A stretch of 64,000 nt of DNA from Phycicoccus endophyticus. GTDB lineage: Bacteria; Actinomycetota; Actinomycetes; Actinomycetales; Dermatophilaceae. The stretch covers positions 62,001 to 126,000 of the forward strand of contig NZ_JAANCN010000005.1 in assembly GCF_011326735.1 (NCBI RefSeq). The letters are read 5' to 3'. The translations under genes and the position numbers were made by a program. This document shows, one piece after another, positions 18,273-26,094 of this stretch. How positions within the stretch are numbered: the stretch's first letter is position 1; every line of letters starts with the position of its first letter. The notes under the pieces were generated by a model. It saw only the letters and a list, made by a program, of their open reading frames with translations, searched no databases and was not told where the DNA came from.

Positions 18273-19379
18273 GTGGACCGCCGAGACGACTACGCCATCG
18301 CGCCGGAGCGCACCTTCCTCAACCACGGGTCGTTCGGGGCGACCCCGCTCCCCGTGCTCGAGGTGGCCCGTGGGCTGCGCGCCGAGGCCGAGCAGGACTA
18401 CCCCGGCTTCTACCACGAGCGGGTCTTCCCCCTCCTGGAGGCCTCGCGCCGCGCGGTGTGCCACTACCTCGGCGTCCCCGCCGACCGCGGGGTGTTCGTC
18501 CGGAACGCGACGACCGCGATGCAGACCGTCGTCGACCACCTCGCCCTGCGGCCCGGCGACCGGGTGGTGACCACCTCGCGCGAGTACGAGGCCACCACCG
18601 TCCTGCTGCGGCTGCTCACCGCCCGCGGGGTCGAGGTGGAGACCGTCGACGGCGGGTTCTCGGGGCTGGGCGAGCGGGTCCTCGCGGCGGTCGGGCCCCG
18701 GACGCGCGCCGTCGTCGTCAGCCACGTCACCTCGCCGTGGTCGCAGGTCAACCCCGTCGACGAGCTGTCCGACGCACTCGCGGGCACCGGGGTCGCCGTC
18801 GTCGTCGACGGCGCCCACACGGCCGGGATGATGCCGATGCCGGTGGCCGGCCCGGGCGTCTTCGGGTGCCTGACCCTCCACAAGTGGCTCCACCTGCCGA
18901 CGGGCACCGGCTTCCTCGTCCTGCCCGAGGAGGCCGCCCCCACGGTGCGGCCGGTGGTGACCAGTTGGTTCGCCGAGTCCGAGGACCTGGCGCGGCGGTT
19001 CTCCTGGGCCGGGACCGACGACGTCGTCGCCCACCTCCTGGGCCGGGAGGCGGTGGCCTACCAGCGCGACCTCGAGCGGGACGGCCTCGCCGACCACCGG
19101 GCCAAGCTGACGACGCACGCGCACGACCGCCTCCTGGCCGTGCCCGGGGTGTACGCCCTCCCGCCGGCACCCCGGGCGCCGGCGATGGTCGCCGTCGGCC
19201 TGCCGGCCCTGGACCCGGAGGAGCTGCTCGCCCGGCTGCACCGCCGCGGGGTCGACCTGTGGTGCGGCACCACCGGCGAGGGCCCCGTGCTGCGGCTGTC
19301 GGTGGCGCCGTACACGACCGCCGAGGACGTCGACCATGGCCTGGGCGTGCTCGATGAGGAGCTGGCCGCGCTGCGCTGA
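18273..19379 (+). CDS. PLP-dependent class V aminotransferase (isopenicillin-N epimerase-like)
   Basis: A 368-residue fold-type I PLP enzyme. The N-terminal FLNHGSFGATPLPVLE is the hallmark of the isopenicillin-N epimerase/cysteine desulfurase-like branch. VVVDGAHTAGMMPMP supplies the PLP-interacting Asp and LTLHKWLHLPTGTGFLVL the Schiff-base Lys. The GTG start is the first plausible codon before DRRDDYAI. It may act on an amino-acid derivative as desulfurase, epimerase or lyase; no substrate clue comes from the neighbours. Confidence 0.87.
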   Translation: MDRRDDYAIAPERTFLNHGSFGATPLPVLEVARGLRAEAEQDYPGFYHERVFPLLEASRRAVCHYLGVPADRGVFVRNATTAMQTVVDHLALRPGDRVVTTSREYEATTVLLRLLTARGVEVETVDGGFSGLGERVLAAVGPRTRAVVVSHVTSPWSQVNPVDELSDALAGTGVAVVVDGAHTAGMMPMPVAGPGVFGCLTLHKWLHLPTGTGFLVLPEEAAPTVRPVVTSWFAESEDLARRFSWAGTDDVVAHLLGREAVAYQRDLERDGLADHRAKLTTHAHDRLLAVPGVYALPPAPRAPAMVAVGLPALDPEELLARLHRRGVDLWCGTTGEGPVLRLSVAPYTTAEDVDHGLGVLDEELAALR

Positions 19380-19409
19380 GCCGCCCGGGCGCCCGGGCGG
19401 CTCCTCGGG

Positions 19410-20117
19410 TCAGCGCCCGCCGCCGGACCCGGTCAGCGCCGTGGCCTCCCAGTGCTCGAGCAGGTCGGCGGTGTCCGACCAGGTCTCCACGCACCCGGCC
19501 GCCCCCAGCTCCGCGGCGCTCGTCCCCCCCGACTCCACCCCGATGCACGGCATCCCGAGCCGGCCGGCGGCCTCGGCGTCCCAGACCGCGTCGCCGACGA
19601 AGACGCACTCGGTCGGGGAGGCGCCGATCCGCTCGAGGGCCGCCTGGAGGATGTCGGTGTCGGGCTTGCTGTGCTCCGCGTCCGAGCTCGTCGTCACCTC
19701 GTCGACCCACTCGTCGGCGTCGAGGGCGCGGCGCAGCGCCTCGACGTCGCTCGGGCCCGCCGACGTGGACAGCACGACGGTCAGCCCCTCCTCGGCGCAC
19801 CGGCGCAGCAGCTCGCGCGCGCCGGGCAGGGGGACGAACCGCTCGTGCCAGGCCGTGACGAGCGCGGCGTGCGCCGCGACCACGGACTCGTCGATGCTCT
19901 CGTCGTGCTCGCCGAGCAGGTGCCCGACGATGCGGTCCGCCCCGAGGCCGATGGCGCGGTGGATCCTGGCCATCGGTACGAGGTGCCCGTGCTGGCGCAG
20001 TGCCTGCCACCAGCACGTCGTGTGGGCGTAGGTGGTGTCGACGAGGGTGCCGTCGACGTCGAGGAGCACCGCCCGCGGGCGGCCGCCGGGCGTCGGGAAG
20101 GTGGCGGTGGGGGGCAT
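19410..20117 (-). CDS. HAD-superfamily phosphatase
   Basis: A 235-residue haloacid-dehalogenase-type hydrolase. Motif I is LLDVDGTLVDTTYAHTTCW with the nucleophilic Asp, motif II VVLSTSAG, motif III SKPDTDILQAAL, and motif IV VFVGDAVWDAEAAGRLG. The cap lies between residues 35 and 95. It looks like a phosphoglycolate-phosphatase or beta-phosphoglucomutase relative; the substrate is not determined. The ATG of MPPTATFP has GAGGAG upstream. Confidence 0.88.
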   Translation of the reverse strand: MPPTATFPTPGGRPRAVLLDVDGTLVDTTYAHTTCWWQALRQHGHLVPMARIHRAIGLGADRIVGHLLGEHDESIDESVVAAHAALVTAWHERFVPLPGARELLRRCAEEGLTVVLSTSAGPSDVEALRRALDADEWVDEVTTSSDAEHSKPDTDILQAALERIGASPTECVFVGDAVWDAEAAGRLGMPCIGVESGGTSAAELGAAGCVETWSDTADLLEHWEATALTGSGGGR

Positions 20118-20315
20118 CGGTGGCTCCTCGGGGCAGGCCGGTGGCGACGGGGTCCCGGAGGTCCGGGTGCCCGCCAGCCTACGCAGCCAGGGAGGTCCCC
20201 AGCAGCCCGGCAGCGGGCCGGGCCCTGTCCGCTCTCTCGCGGTTGAGCCGGTGGCCGACGGGGTATAGGCGGTCGTTACAGTCGACATCTGCGCAGGTCA
20301 GGCTCGTGTGAGCAC

Positions 20316-20348
20316 TTGACAGCAACTTTTGCTCCATGCAAACGTTGC
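20316..20348 (+). promoter_or_regulatory. TTGACA hexamer with adjacent inverted repeat
   Basis: A consensus -35 TTGACA (20316-20321) is followed at once by an inverted repeat: arm GCAACTTTTGC (20322-20332), spacer TCCAT, arm GCAAACGTTGC (20338-20348). The arms pair at 10 of 11 positions. The repeat ends three bases before the GTG at 20352, so it would overlap the -10 region and start of transcription: a likely operator for the Nramp operon. A convincing -10 hexamer is not visible. Confidence 0.5.
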
Positions 20349-20351
20349 CCC

Positions 20352-20828
20352 GTGCAATCTCGTGGCGTCTCGACTCTCGCCCGGCCGGTGGCCCTCCTCG
20401 CCGCCGCCGCGCTCGTCGCCTGCGCCTGCCTCTGGTACCTCGTCCGGCCCCCGCGCACCGTGGGCGAGTACCGGCAGGAGGCCCACCAGACCCTCGCCTC
20501 CCTCGCCTCCGAGGTCGCGACCGCCCGGATGTGGGCCGACCATCTCGACCGCGGTGACGCCCCGCTCACGACCACCCGGCTCGGCCTCGCGGAGATGGAG
20601 TCCGACGCGACCGAGGCGGTCCGGCAGTTCGAGGCCTACCAGCCGCCGGTGGGGGCCGCGTCCGTGCGCGCCCGGGTCAGCGGCCTCGGCGGGCGCAGCG
20701 TGGCCGCGCTCGCGCAGCTGCGGATCGCCGCGCGCTCCGGCCGGCCCGAGGAGGTCGTGCGCCGGGGGCGTGACCTGCGGGGCCTCTCGAGGGACCTCGA
20801 GGCGGCGACGCGGGCGGTCGCGCCGTGA
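20352..20828 (+). CDS. Membrane-anchored helical protein of unknown function
   Basis: A 158-residue protein I do not recognise. One N-terminal transmembrane helix (ARPVALLAAAALVACACLWYLV, about residues 10-31) is followed by an Ala/Arg/Glu-rich region expected to be helical, with no cysteines or catalytic motif. The GTG start is chosen over a TTG at 20316 because that TTG is part of a -35-like element. Its stop overlaps the GTG start of the Nramp-like gene, so it is the first gene of that operon and could be an accessory subunit of the transporter; that role is inferred only from position. Confidence 0.65.
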   Translation: MQSRGVSTLARPVALLAAAALVACACLWYLVRPPRTVGEYRQEAHQTLASLASEVATARMWADHLDRGDAPLTTTRLGLAEMESDATEAVRQFEAYQPPVGAASVRARVSGLGGRSVAALAQLRIAARSGRPEEVVRRGRDLRGLSRDLEAATRAVAP

Positions 20829-22063
20829 GTACCTCGAAAGTCTTCTCCTTCACCCTCGGCACGCTCTCGGCCATCGGGGGCTTCATCGACATCGGCGACC
20901 TCGTCGCGGACGCTCTCGTCGGCGCCCGCTTCGGCCTGCGCCTGGCCTGGGTCACCGTCCTCGCCGTCATCGGGATCATGTGCTACGCGGAGATGTCCGG
21001 GCGGATCGTCGCCGTCACCGGGCGGCCCGCCTTCGACCTCGCGCGCTCGCGGCTCGGGCCGCGGTTCGGCCTCGTCGCCCTCGTCGGCTCCTTCCTCGTC
21101 ACCGGGCTGCTCGTCATGGCCGAGCTGAGCGGCATCGCGCTGTCCTTCCAGCTCGTCACCGACATCTCCTACCTGTTCTGGGTGCCGCTCGCGGCCGTGC
21201 TCGTCGGCATCGCCCTGTGGGCCCTGCCCTTCGAGATCCTCGAACGCCTCTACGGCGTCATCGGGCTCGCGATGCTCGTCTTCGTCGTCGCCGTCTGGCA
21301 GCTCCACCCGGACTGGGGCCAGATGTGGCACTCGGCCACCACGGTGCGGCCCACCGCCGGTGAGACCTGGCCCGTCTACGCCTTCCTCGGGGTCACCCTC
21401 ATCGGTGCCCAGATGACCCCCTACGAGATGTTCTTCTTCTCCTCCGGGGGCGTGGAACACCGCTGGGGGCCCAAGAGCATGTCCGAGATGCGCACCAACG
21501 TGCTCGTCGGCTTCCCCCTGGGGGGCCTGCTGGCGGTCGCGATCCAGGCCGTGGCCTACCTCGTCTTCGCGCCGGCCGGTATCGAGGTCGAGCACCTGAG
21601 CCAGACCGCGTTGCCGGTCGTCGTGGCCCTGGGCAAGGTGGGGCTGGCGTTCGCGGTCGTCGGCATCTTCGCCGCCACCTTCGGCGCCACGATGGAGACC
21701 CTCTTCGCGACCGGGTACGACATCGCGCAGTACTTCGGATGGTCCTACGGCAAGGTCCAGCCGCCCGCGCAGGCGGCTCGGTTCACCGCGGTCACGGCAT
21801 CGCTGCTCATCCTCTCGACCGCCCTGGCCCTCACGACGCTCAACCCGATCCGGGTCACCATCGTCGCGGTCGTCTTCAGTGCCATGCTCCTGCCCCTGGG
21901 CCTCTTCCCGGTCCTGCTCGTCGGCAACGACCACTCGGTCATGGGCGAGTTCCGCAACGGCCGGCTCGCCAACACCCTCGGCACGGCGACCCTGGCCCTG
22001 AGCATCCTCGTCGCGCTCGTCGCCATGCCCCTGCTCGTCTGGACCCGAGGAGGCAGCGGATGA
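20825..22063 (+). CDS. Divergent Nramp/SLC11-family metal-ion transporter
   Basis: A 412-residue transporter with about 11 helices and the LeuT-like fold of Nramp proteins. The canonical TM1 metal-binding motif DPGN is not present; the equivalent region reads GGFIDIGDLVADA. The TM6 MPH motif is replaced by GAQMTPYEMFFFSSG. Such substitutions occur in Nramp-related magnesium or trivalent-ion transporters rather than in Mn2+/Fe2+ MntH. Two PRC-barrel proteins follow in overlapping frames; PRC-barrels also accompany MgtE-type magnesium transporters. I therefore favour Mg2+ or another non-classical cation, as inference. GTG start overlapping the preceding stop. Confidence 0.82.
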   Translation: MSTSKVFSFTLGTLSAIGGFIDIGDLVADALVGARFGLRLAWVTVLAVIGIMCYAEMSGRIVAVTGRPAFDLARSRLGPRFGLVALVGSFLVTGLLVMAELSGIALSFQLVTDISYLFWVPLAAVLVGIALWALPFEILERLYGVIGLAMLVFVVAVWQLHPDWGQMWHSATTVRPTAGETWPVYAFLGVTLIGAQMTPYEMFFFSSGGVEHRWGPKSMSEMRTNVLVGFPLGGLLAVAIQAVAYLVFAPAGIEVEHLSQTALPVVVALGKVGLAFAVVGIFAATFGATMETLFATGYDIAQYFGWSYGKVQPPAQAARFTAVTASLLILSTALALTTLNPIRVTIVAVVFSAMLLPLGLFPVLLVGNDHSVMGEFRNGRLANTLGTATLALSILVALVAMPLLVWTRGGSG

Positions 22064-22440
22064 CTCCGGCACACCGCACCATGGCCATGCGGCACGACGT
22101 GCTCGACCGGCAGGTCGTCGACAGCGAGGGTCGCCCGGTGGGCCGCGTCGACGACGTCGAGCTCGACGAGGACGGCGCGGCGGTGGCCCTGCGCGTGGGG
22201 ATGGCCGCGCTGGCGCCCCGGCTCGGCGGCTGGGTGGGGCAGCTCCTGGGTGGCCTCGCCCATCGGCTGGCCGAGGGCGAGCCGTCGCCCGCGGTCCCGG
22301 TCGAGCGCGTCACGAAGTGGTCCCCGCTGGTCCACCTCGATGTCCCCGTGCGCGAGCTGGACGGCGTCGCGGGGCTGGAGGGATGGCTGGGGACCCGGGT
22401 CGTCGGACGTCTCCCAGGAGGTGGCGATGCGCGCGTCTGA
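22060..22440 (+). CDS. PRC-barrel domain protein 1
   Basis: A 126-residue protein. The N-terminal half is a PRC-barrel (HDVLDRQVVDSEGRPVGRVDDVELDEDG). After it come a Gly/Leu-rich amphipathic helix (LGGWVGQLLGGLAHRLAEGE) and AVPVERVTKWSPLVHLDVPV. PRC-barrels mediate protein or RNA contacts and regulate membrane proteins. The ATG overlaps the transporter stop (ATGA), and its own 3' end overlaps the next PRC gene by 14 bases, so all are translated together. Probably a cytoplasmic regulatory or gating partner of the transporter. Confidence 0.78.
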   Translation: MTPAHRTMAMRHDVLDRQVVDSEGRPVGRVDDVELDEDGAAVALRVGMAALAPRLGGWVGQLLGGLAHRLAEGEPSPAVPVERVTKWSPLVHLDVPVRELDGVAGLEGWLGTRVVGRLPGGGDARV

Positions 22441-22768
22441 GCTGCTCGGCCGCCCCGTGGTCGACTCCGAGGGGCACTCGCTGGGCCCGGTGCGCGACCT
22501 GCGCCTGGACCACGGGGCCACCGCCGGGCGGGTCCGTGCCCGGTGGGTCGTGGTCGGCGGGCACGAGCTGGCCCACCGTCTCGGCTACGTCGACGGCCGT
22601 ACCCGCGGCCCGGCCGTACTCGCCCGGCTGCTGCGCGGCGGCTGGCGCGACACGGCGCTCGCCGTGCCGGTCGCGGCCGTGGCCTCCTGGGGTCCGGACG
22701 TCGTCAGACTCTCGCGGCCGGCCACCGAGACGGCCCGGCCGGTGTCCGAGCTGAGGGAGTCACTGTGA
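22427..22768 (+). CDS. PRC-barrel domain protein 2
   Basis: A 113-residue PRC-barrel protein, related in pattern to the one just upstream: LLGRPVVDSEGHSLGPVRDLRLDHG aligns with its N-terminus, and ALAVPVAAVASWGPDVVRL matches the end of the barrel. The middle is Arg-rich. It begins inside the previous gene in another frame, preceded by GGAGG. The two probably arose by duplication and may form a heteromeric regulator of the Nramp-like transporter. Confidence 0.75.
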   Translation: MRASELLGRPVVDSEGHSLGPVRDLRLDHGATAGRVRARWVVVGGHELAHRLGYVDGRTRGPAVLARLLRGGWRDTALAVPVAAVASWGPDVVRLSRPATETARPVSELRESL

Positions 22769-22778
22769 GGAGGCGAGC

Positions 22779-22868
22779 ATGCTGACCACCGCCGAGGCCC
22801 TCGTGGCCGGTTGGGGGGTGCTGGTCCTCGCGGTCGGGGTCCTGGTCCTCCTCGTCCGCCGCCGCTGA
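22779..22868 (+). CDS. 29-residue membrane peptide
   Basis: A 29-residue single-helix peptide: MLTTAEALVAGWGVLVL, then a Val/Leu run ending in RRR (positive-inside). GAGGAGG lies seven bases before the ATG and the reading frame follows the second PRC gene by 10 bases, so it looks like the last gene of the operon. It could be a small regulatory subunit of the transporter. No homology is claimed. Confidence 0.55.
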   Translation: MLTTAEALVAGWGVLVLAVGVLVLLVRRR

Positions 22869-22876
22869 GGGCGCGG

Positions 22877-24025
22877 TCAGCCCCCGACGGAGGCCGGCAC
22901 TCGTCCGGCCGGCTGGTAGCTGCAGGCCGGGTCCTCGCCGAGCGGGTCGCCGGAGGCGGCGTAGGCACGCGCCCGCGAGCCCCCACAGAGGTCCGCGTAC
23001 TCGCACACGCCGCACCGGCCCGTGAAGCGGGCCGCCCGGATGTCCTGCAGGAGAGGGGTGTCGCGGTAGAGCTGGGCCAGGGGCTGCTCGGTGACCGAGC
23101 CGAGCGGCAGCGGCAGGAAGCCGGCCGGCGTCACCTCGCCGTCGTAGGCGACGAAGACGAGGCCCTTGCCGTCGCGGGTCCGCGCGGTCTGCGCGCGCAC
23201 CCGGGCCGCCGGCTCGCCCAGGAGCTCGGTGAGCCGGGCGGCGAGGCGGCGGTAGATCGGGGTCTGCGGAGCGGGCCGGCCCTCCTCCCGCCAGGCCACC
23301 ACCCGACGGAAGAACGGCGCCTCGACCGTGCGGACGACGAAGCCGTACTGGCTGGCGTCGTAGAGCAGGTGGCAGACCTCCTCGTGCTGCTCGGGGGTGA
23401 TGGCGCCCTCGGCGACCCCGCGCCCCACGTGGACGAGGAAGAAGACCTCCCAGATGTGCGCACCGGCGTCCTTGACGAGGCGGGCGACGTCGGCGAGCTC
23501 GTCGAGGTTGGCCGACATCACCGTCGTGTTGACCTGGACCGTCAGGCCGGCCTCGGACAGCGCCCGCAGGGCCGGCAGGGTCTCGGCGAAGTGGCCGGGG
23601 ATGCCGCGGACCCCGTCGTGGGTCTGCGCGCGGGCGCCGTCGAGGCTGATCGAGACGGCGTTGACGCCGGCCTCGACCATCCGGGTGACCGTCTCGGGCG
23701 TCAGCTGCGGGGTCACCGACGGGGAGAGGGCGGTGGGGATGCCCCGGGCCCGCGCCGCCGCGACGAGCTCCCAGATGTCCGGACGCAGCAGGCAGTCGCC
23801 GCCGGTGAGCACGAGGATCGGGTAGGGGCGCCCGAAGCCGGCGACCTGGTCGATGAGGTCGAGGCCCTCCTCGTGGGTCAGCTCCCCGGGCAGCGCCCCG
23901 GCCATGGCGTTGGCGCGGCAGTGCTTGCACGCCAGCTGACAGGCCCGGGTCACCTCCCAGAACACGAGCATCGGACGCTGGTCGAAGCTGACCTTGCTGG
24001 GTGCCGTGGGGGAGGGGCGTGGCAA
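22877..24025 (-). CDS. Radical SAM/SPASM protein (TIGR04053/AhbD-like)
   Basis: A radical SAM enzyme with CQLACKHC (C-x3-C-x2-C) binding the SAM cluster, LVLTGGDCLLRPDI, SISLDGARAQTHDGVRG, and a C-terminal SPASM-like region CGVCEYADLCGGSRARAYA with further cysteines. The pattern PAGFLPLPLGSV...GGSRARAYA resembles heme-synthase AhbD/NirJ relatives as well as TIGR04053. The start is uncertain. I take a TTG 13 codons before KVSFDQRPMLVFW; an ATG at 24169 keeps the frame open, but the added 48 codons include rare AGT/AGA and look non-coding. It converges with the Nramp operon and lies at the edge of the lower-GC island. Confidence 0.78.
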   Translation of the reverse strand: MPRPSPTAPSKVSFDQRPMLVFWEVTRACQLACKHCRANAMAGALPGELTHEEGLDLIDQVAGFGRPYPILVLTGGDCLLRPDIWELVAAARARGIPTALSPSVTPQLTPETVTRMVEAGVNAVSISLDGARAQTHDGVRGIPGHFAETLPALRALSEAGLTVQVNTTVMSANLDELADVARLVKDAGAHIWEVFFLVHVGRGVAEGAITPEQHEEVCHLLYDASQYGFVVRTVEAPFFRRVVAWREEGRPAPQTPIYRRLAARLTELLGEPAARVRAQTARTRDGKGLVFVAYDGEVTPAGFLPLPLGSVTEQPLAQLYRDTPLLQDIRAARFTGRCGVCEYADLCGGSRARAYAASGDPLGEDPACSYQPAGRVPASVGG

Positions 24026-24283
24026 CGGGGGCCGTCCTGGTCGTCGTCGGTCGGCACCACGAACGGGTGTCGCCCGCAATCTACTCCGGCACGGCGGCCG
24101 GGCTTCGCCCAGCACCCCGCCCTCCGGGGTCGGCACGACGTCCGGCAGAACTGGCCCCGAGCGAGCCATCCGGCACTCGACGCATCAGTCGCCGTACTCC
24201 GACATCAGTGTCGAGAAGCATCGAAGATTGCGCGCTCTCCTACGGGGTACTTTGCACGATCAGATCCCGCGTGAGGTGCGGCT

Positions 24284-25390
24284 CTACGGGACCCTCAATT
24301 CGTGGAGAGGGTCCCGGTTCGCGGCATAGGTCGCCGGAACGCTGGCAGCGAGGGCTGCGGTAGCCGTGAGTCCGACCACTACGGCCATGACGTAGCTCGG
24401 GCGCGGGATTTGCGTGTTCAGCATGGACAGCGTGGCGGTGCAGAACAGGGCGCCCATGGTGGAGGCGAGTGCGGCCGTCAGGGCCACCTGGCCGACGACG
24501 AGCGCGATGATCGTCGCGCGCGTGGCGCCGAGGGCGCGGCGGCGGCCGAGATCCTTGCGCCGGCCGAGGACGAATCCCCAGACGATGACCAGAGATATTG
24601 CGGTGGAGATAGCGAGGACGGCTAGGACGATGACGCGGGCTTGTTTGGTCAGTTCACCACCGATGGCCTGGCGCAATGTGGCCAGGCGTTCGGAGGACGA
24701 GAGGCTGACGTTCTCATCGGGGAGTTCACTCAGCAGGGGGGCGACAGTCTTCCCGAGGAAGGCGACGTCCTCCGGGCTCTTGGCGAGGATGACAATGGTG
24801 GAGAGGCTGGCCTTCCCGTGCGGGTCCGCGGGCGTCGGGATCACGACGAGTGGCTCGAAGGACTGCAGGTAGTCCGGTGGGGTGACAACGCCGGCGACCG
24901 TGTATTCCGGGCCGTCGATGATCCGTATAGTCCCGGCCCCAGGCGGCAGTCCAAGGGTTCGGCTGGCTTGCATCGAGAGCCAGGCGAGCTGCACTGTGGC
25001 CTCATTCGGGGTCCTCGGCGTGGCCTGGACGTTGCCGATCACTCCGTATGCCAACCGCGCGCCGACGCGGGTTCCGTCAGGCAGTGCTGCGGCGGTGACG
25101 TCGCGGACCGGCCCGAACCCCACGACGGTTTCAACGAGGGGGATGGTCGCGATGGTGTCGACCAACTGGGTCGCCAACAACGGGCTGTCGCCAGTGGACT
25201 GGATGACGAGCGTGCGAGTTCCCTGTTGGTCCACAGTCCGCAGAACAGCTTCTTCAGTGGCCGCAGCGCGACCACTGGTCATAAGGATTGTCGTCGTCGC
25301 TGCGGCAACGAGGACCGCGGTGACCACTGTGAAGACCCGTTGCGACCACGCGGAGGCCGCAACCTCTCGCAGGAATCGGGCCGGGCTCAC
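24284..25390 (-). CDS. ABC transporter permease, FtsX/MacB-like
   Basis: A 368-residue permease. One N-terminal helix (VFTVVTAVLVAAATTTILMT, about 19-38), an extracytoplasmic domain of about 200 residues, then three C-terminal helices: ARVIVLAVLAISTAISLVIVW, ALVVGQVALTAALASTMGALF and VMAVVVGLTATAALAAS. This is the FtsX topology of MacB-type ABC systems, which move or sense peptides in the envelope instead of importing solutes. The GRRRALGATRATII coupling segment precedes helix 3. The GTG start overlaps the ATPase stop. It is the last gene of the peptide/lipoprotein/adaptor module. Confidence 0.85.
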   Translation of the reverse strand: MSPARFLREVAASAWSQRVFTVVTAVLVAAATTTILMTSGRAAATEEAVLRTVDQQGTRTLVIQSTGDSPLLATQLVDTIATIPLVETVVGFGPVRDVTAAALPDGTRVGARLAYGVIGNVQATPRTPNEATVQLAWLSMQASRTLGLPPGAGTIRIIDGPEYTVAGVVTPPDYLQSFEPLVVIPTPADPHGKASLSTIVILAKSPEDVAFLGKTVAPLLSELPDENVSLSSSERLATLRQAIGGELTKQARVIVLAVLAISTAISLVIVWGFVLGRRKDLGRRRALGATRATIIALVVGQVALTAALASTMGALFCTATLSMLNTQIPRPSYVMAVVVGLTATAALAASVPATYAANRDPLHELRVP

Positions 25391-26094
25391 GCGCTGACCC
25401 CCTCGTGGAGCGGATCAAGTGAGATGCGCCGATCGGCCCACCCCGCGACAGTCGGGTCGTGCGTAACGACAATGGCGCAACCACCCGTGACGGCGTGTTC
25501 CCGGAACGCTTCGAGCACGGTGGCCGCCGACCGTGGATCCAGGTTGCCCGTGGCCTCATCGGCTACGAGGATGTCCGGCTCACCCAAGAGTGCGCGGCAC
25601 AAGGCAATGCGCTGGGCCTGACCTCCCGAGATCTGACCCGGCCGGCGATCGGGTGGGATCGCGATGTCGAACCGATCCATGAGCTCGCGGGCCCTCTGGG
25701 CGGCCTCACGCCGCGACTGGTTCCGGTATAGGGACGCTTCTATGATGTTGTCCAGCACACTGCGGGTGGGATCGAGTGCGGCGTCCTGAAACACGAAGCC
25801 AAACCTCCAGGCTCGAATGCGCGAGCGAGCGGCATCGGAGAGGTGGTCCACCCGCTGGCCGTCGATCTCCACAGCGCCAGCCGTCAATTTGACCATGAGC
25901 CCCAGCAGGTACAGGCGGGTGGACTTTCCGCAGCCTGACGGCCCGGTGATCGCCGTGACCGTACCGGGATGGAACTCCGCACTCCAATCGTCAACGATCG
26001 GGCTGTCGGTCCCATACCCGAACACCGCGCCCCTGACCCGCACGCGCGGGCCAAGGTACGCGCCCCCCGTAGGGGCCTCAAGGCTGGGCATCAT
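25387..26094 (-). CDS. ABC transporter ATP-binding protein
   Basis: A 235-residue ATPase of the MacB/LolD type. Walker A GPSGCGKST, Q-loop FVFQDAALDPTRSVLDNI, signature ISGGQAQRIALCRALL, Walker B ILVADEATGNLD and switch VVTHDPT are all intact. The start overlaps the adaptor's 3' end by 17 bases, and the stop overlaps the permease start. It powers the FtsX-like permease downstream. Codon use is less GC-biased than in flanking chromosomal genes. Confidence 0.92.
   Translation of the reverse strand: MMPSLEAPTGGAYLGPRVRVRGAVFGYGTDSPIVDDWSAEFHPGTVTAITGPSGCGKSTRLYLLGLMVKLTAGAVEIDGQRVDHLSDAARSRIRAWRFGFVFQDAALDPTRSVLDNIIEASLYRNQSRREAAQRARELMDRFDIAIPPDRRPGQISGGQAQRIALCRALLGEPDILVADEATGNLDPRSAATVLEAFREHAVTGGCAIVVTHDPTVAGWADRRISLDPLHEGVSA

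Noticed and set aside
20316-20351. TTG start for the membrane protein before the Nramp gene
   Set aside because: This TTG belongs to a TTGACA -35-like hexamer and the added residues include an out-of-place CxxC stretch; a GTG start at 20352 is simpler.
24026-24169. N-terminal extension of the radical SAM protein
   Set aside because: Codons such as AGT, AGA and CGA cluster here, unlike the rest of the gene, and homologous proteins begin close to the DxRPMLVFW segment.
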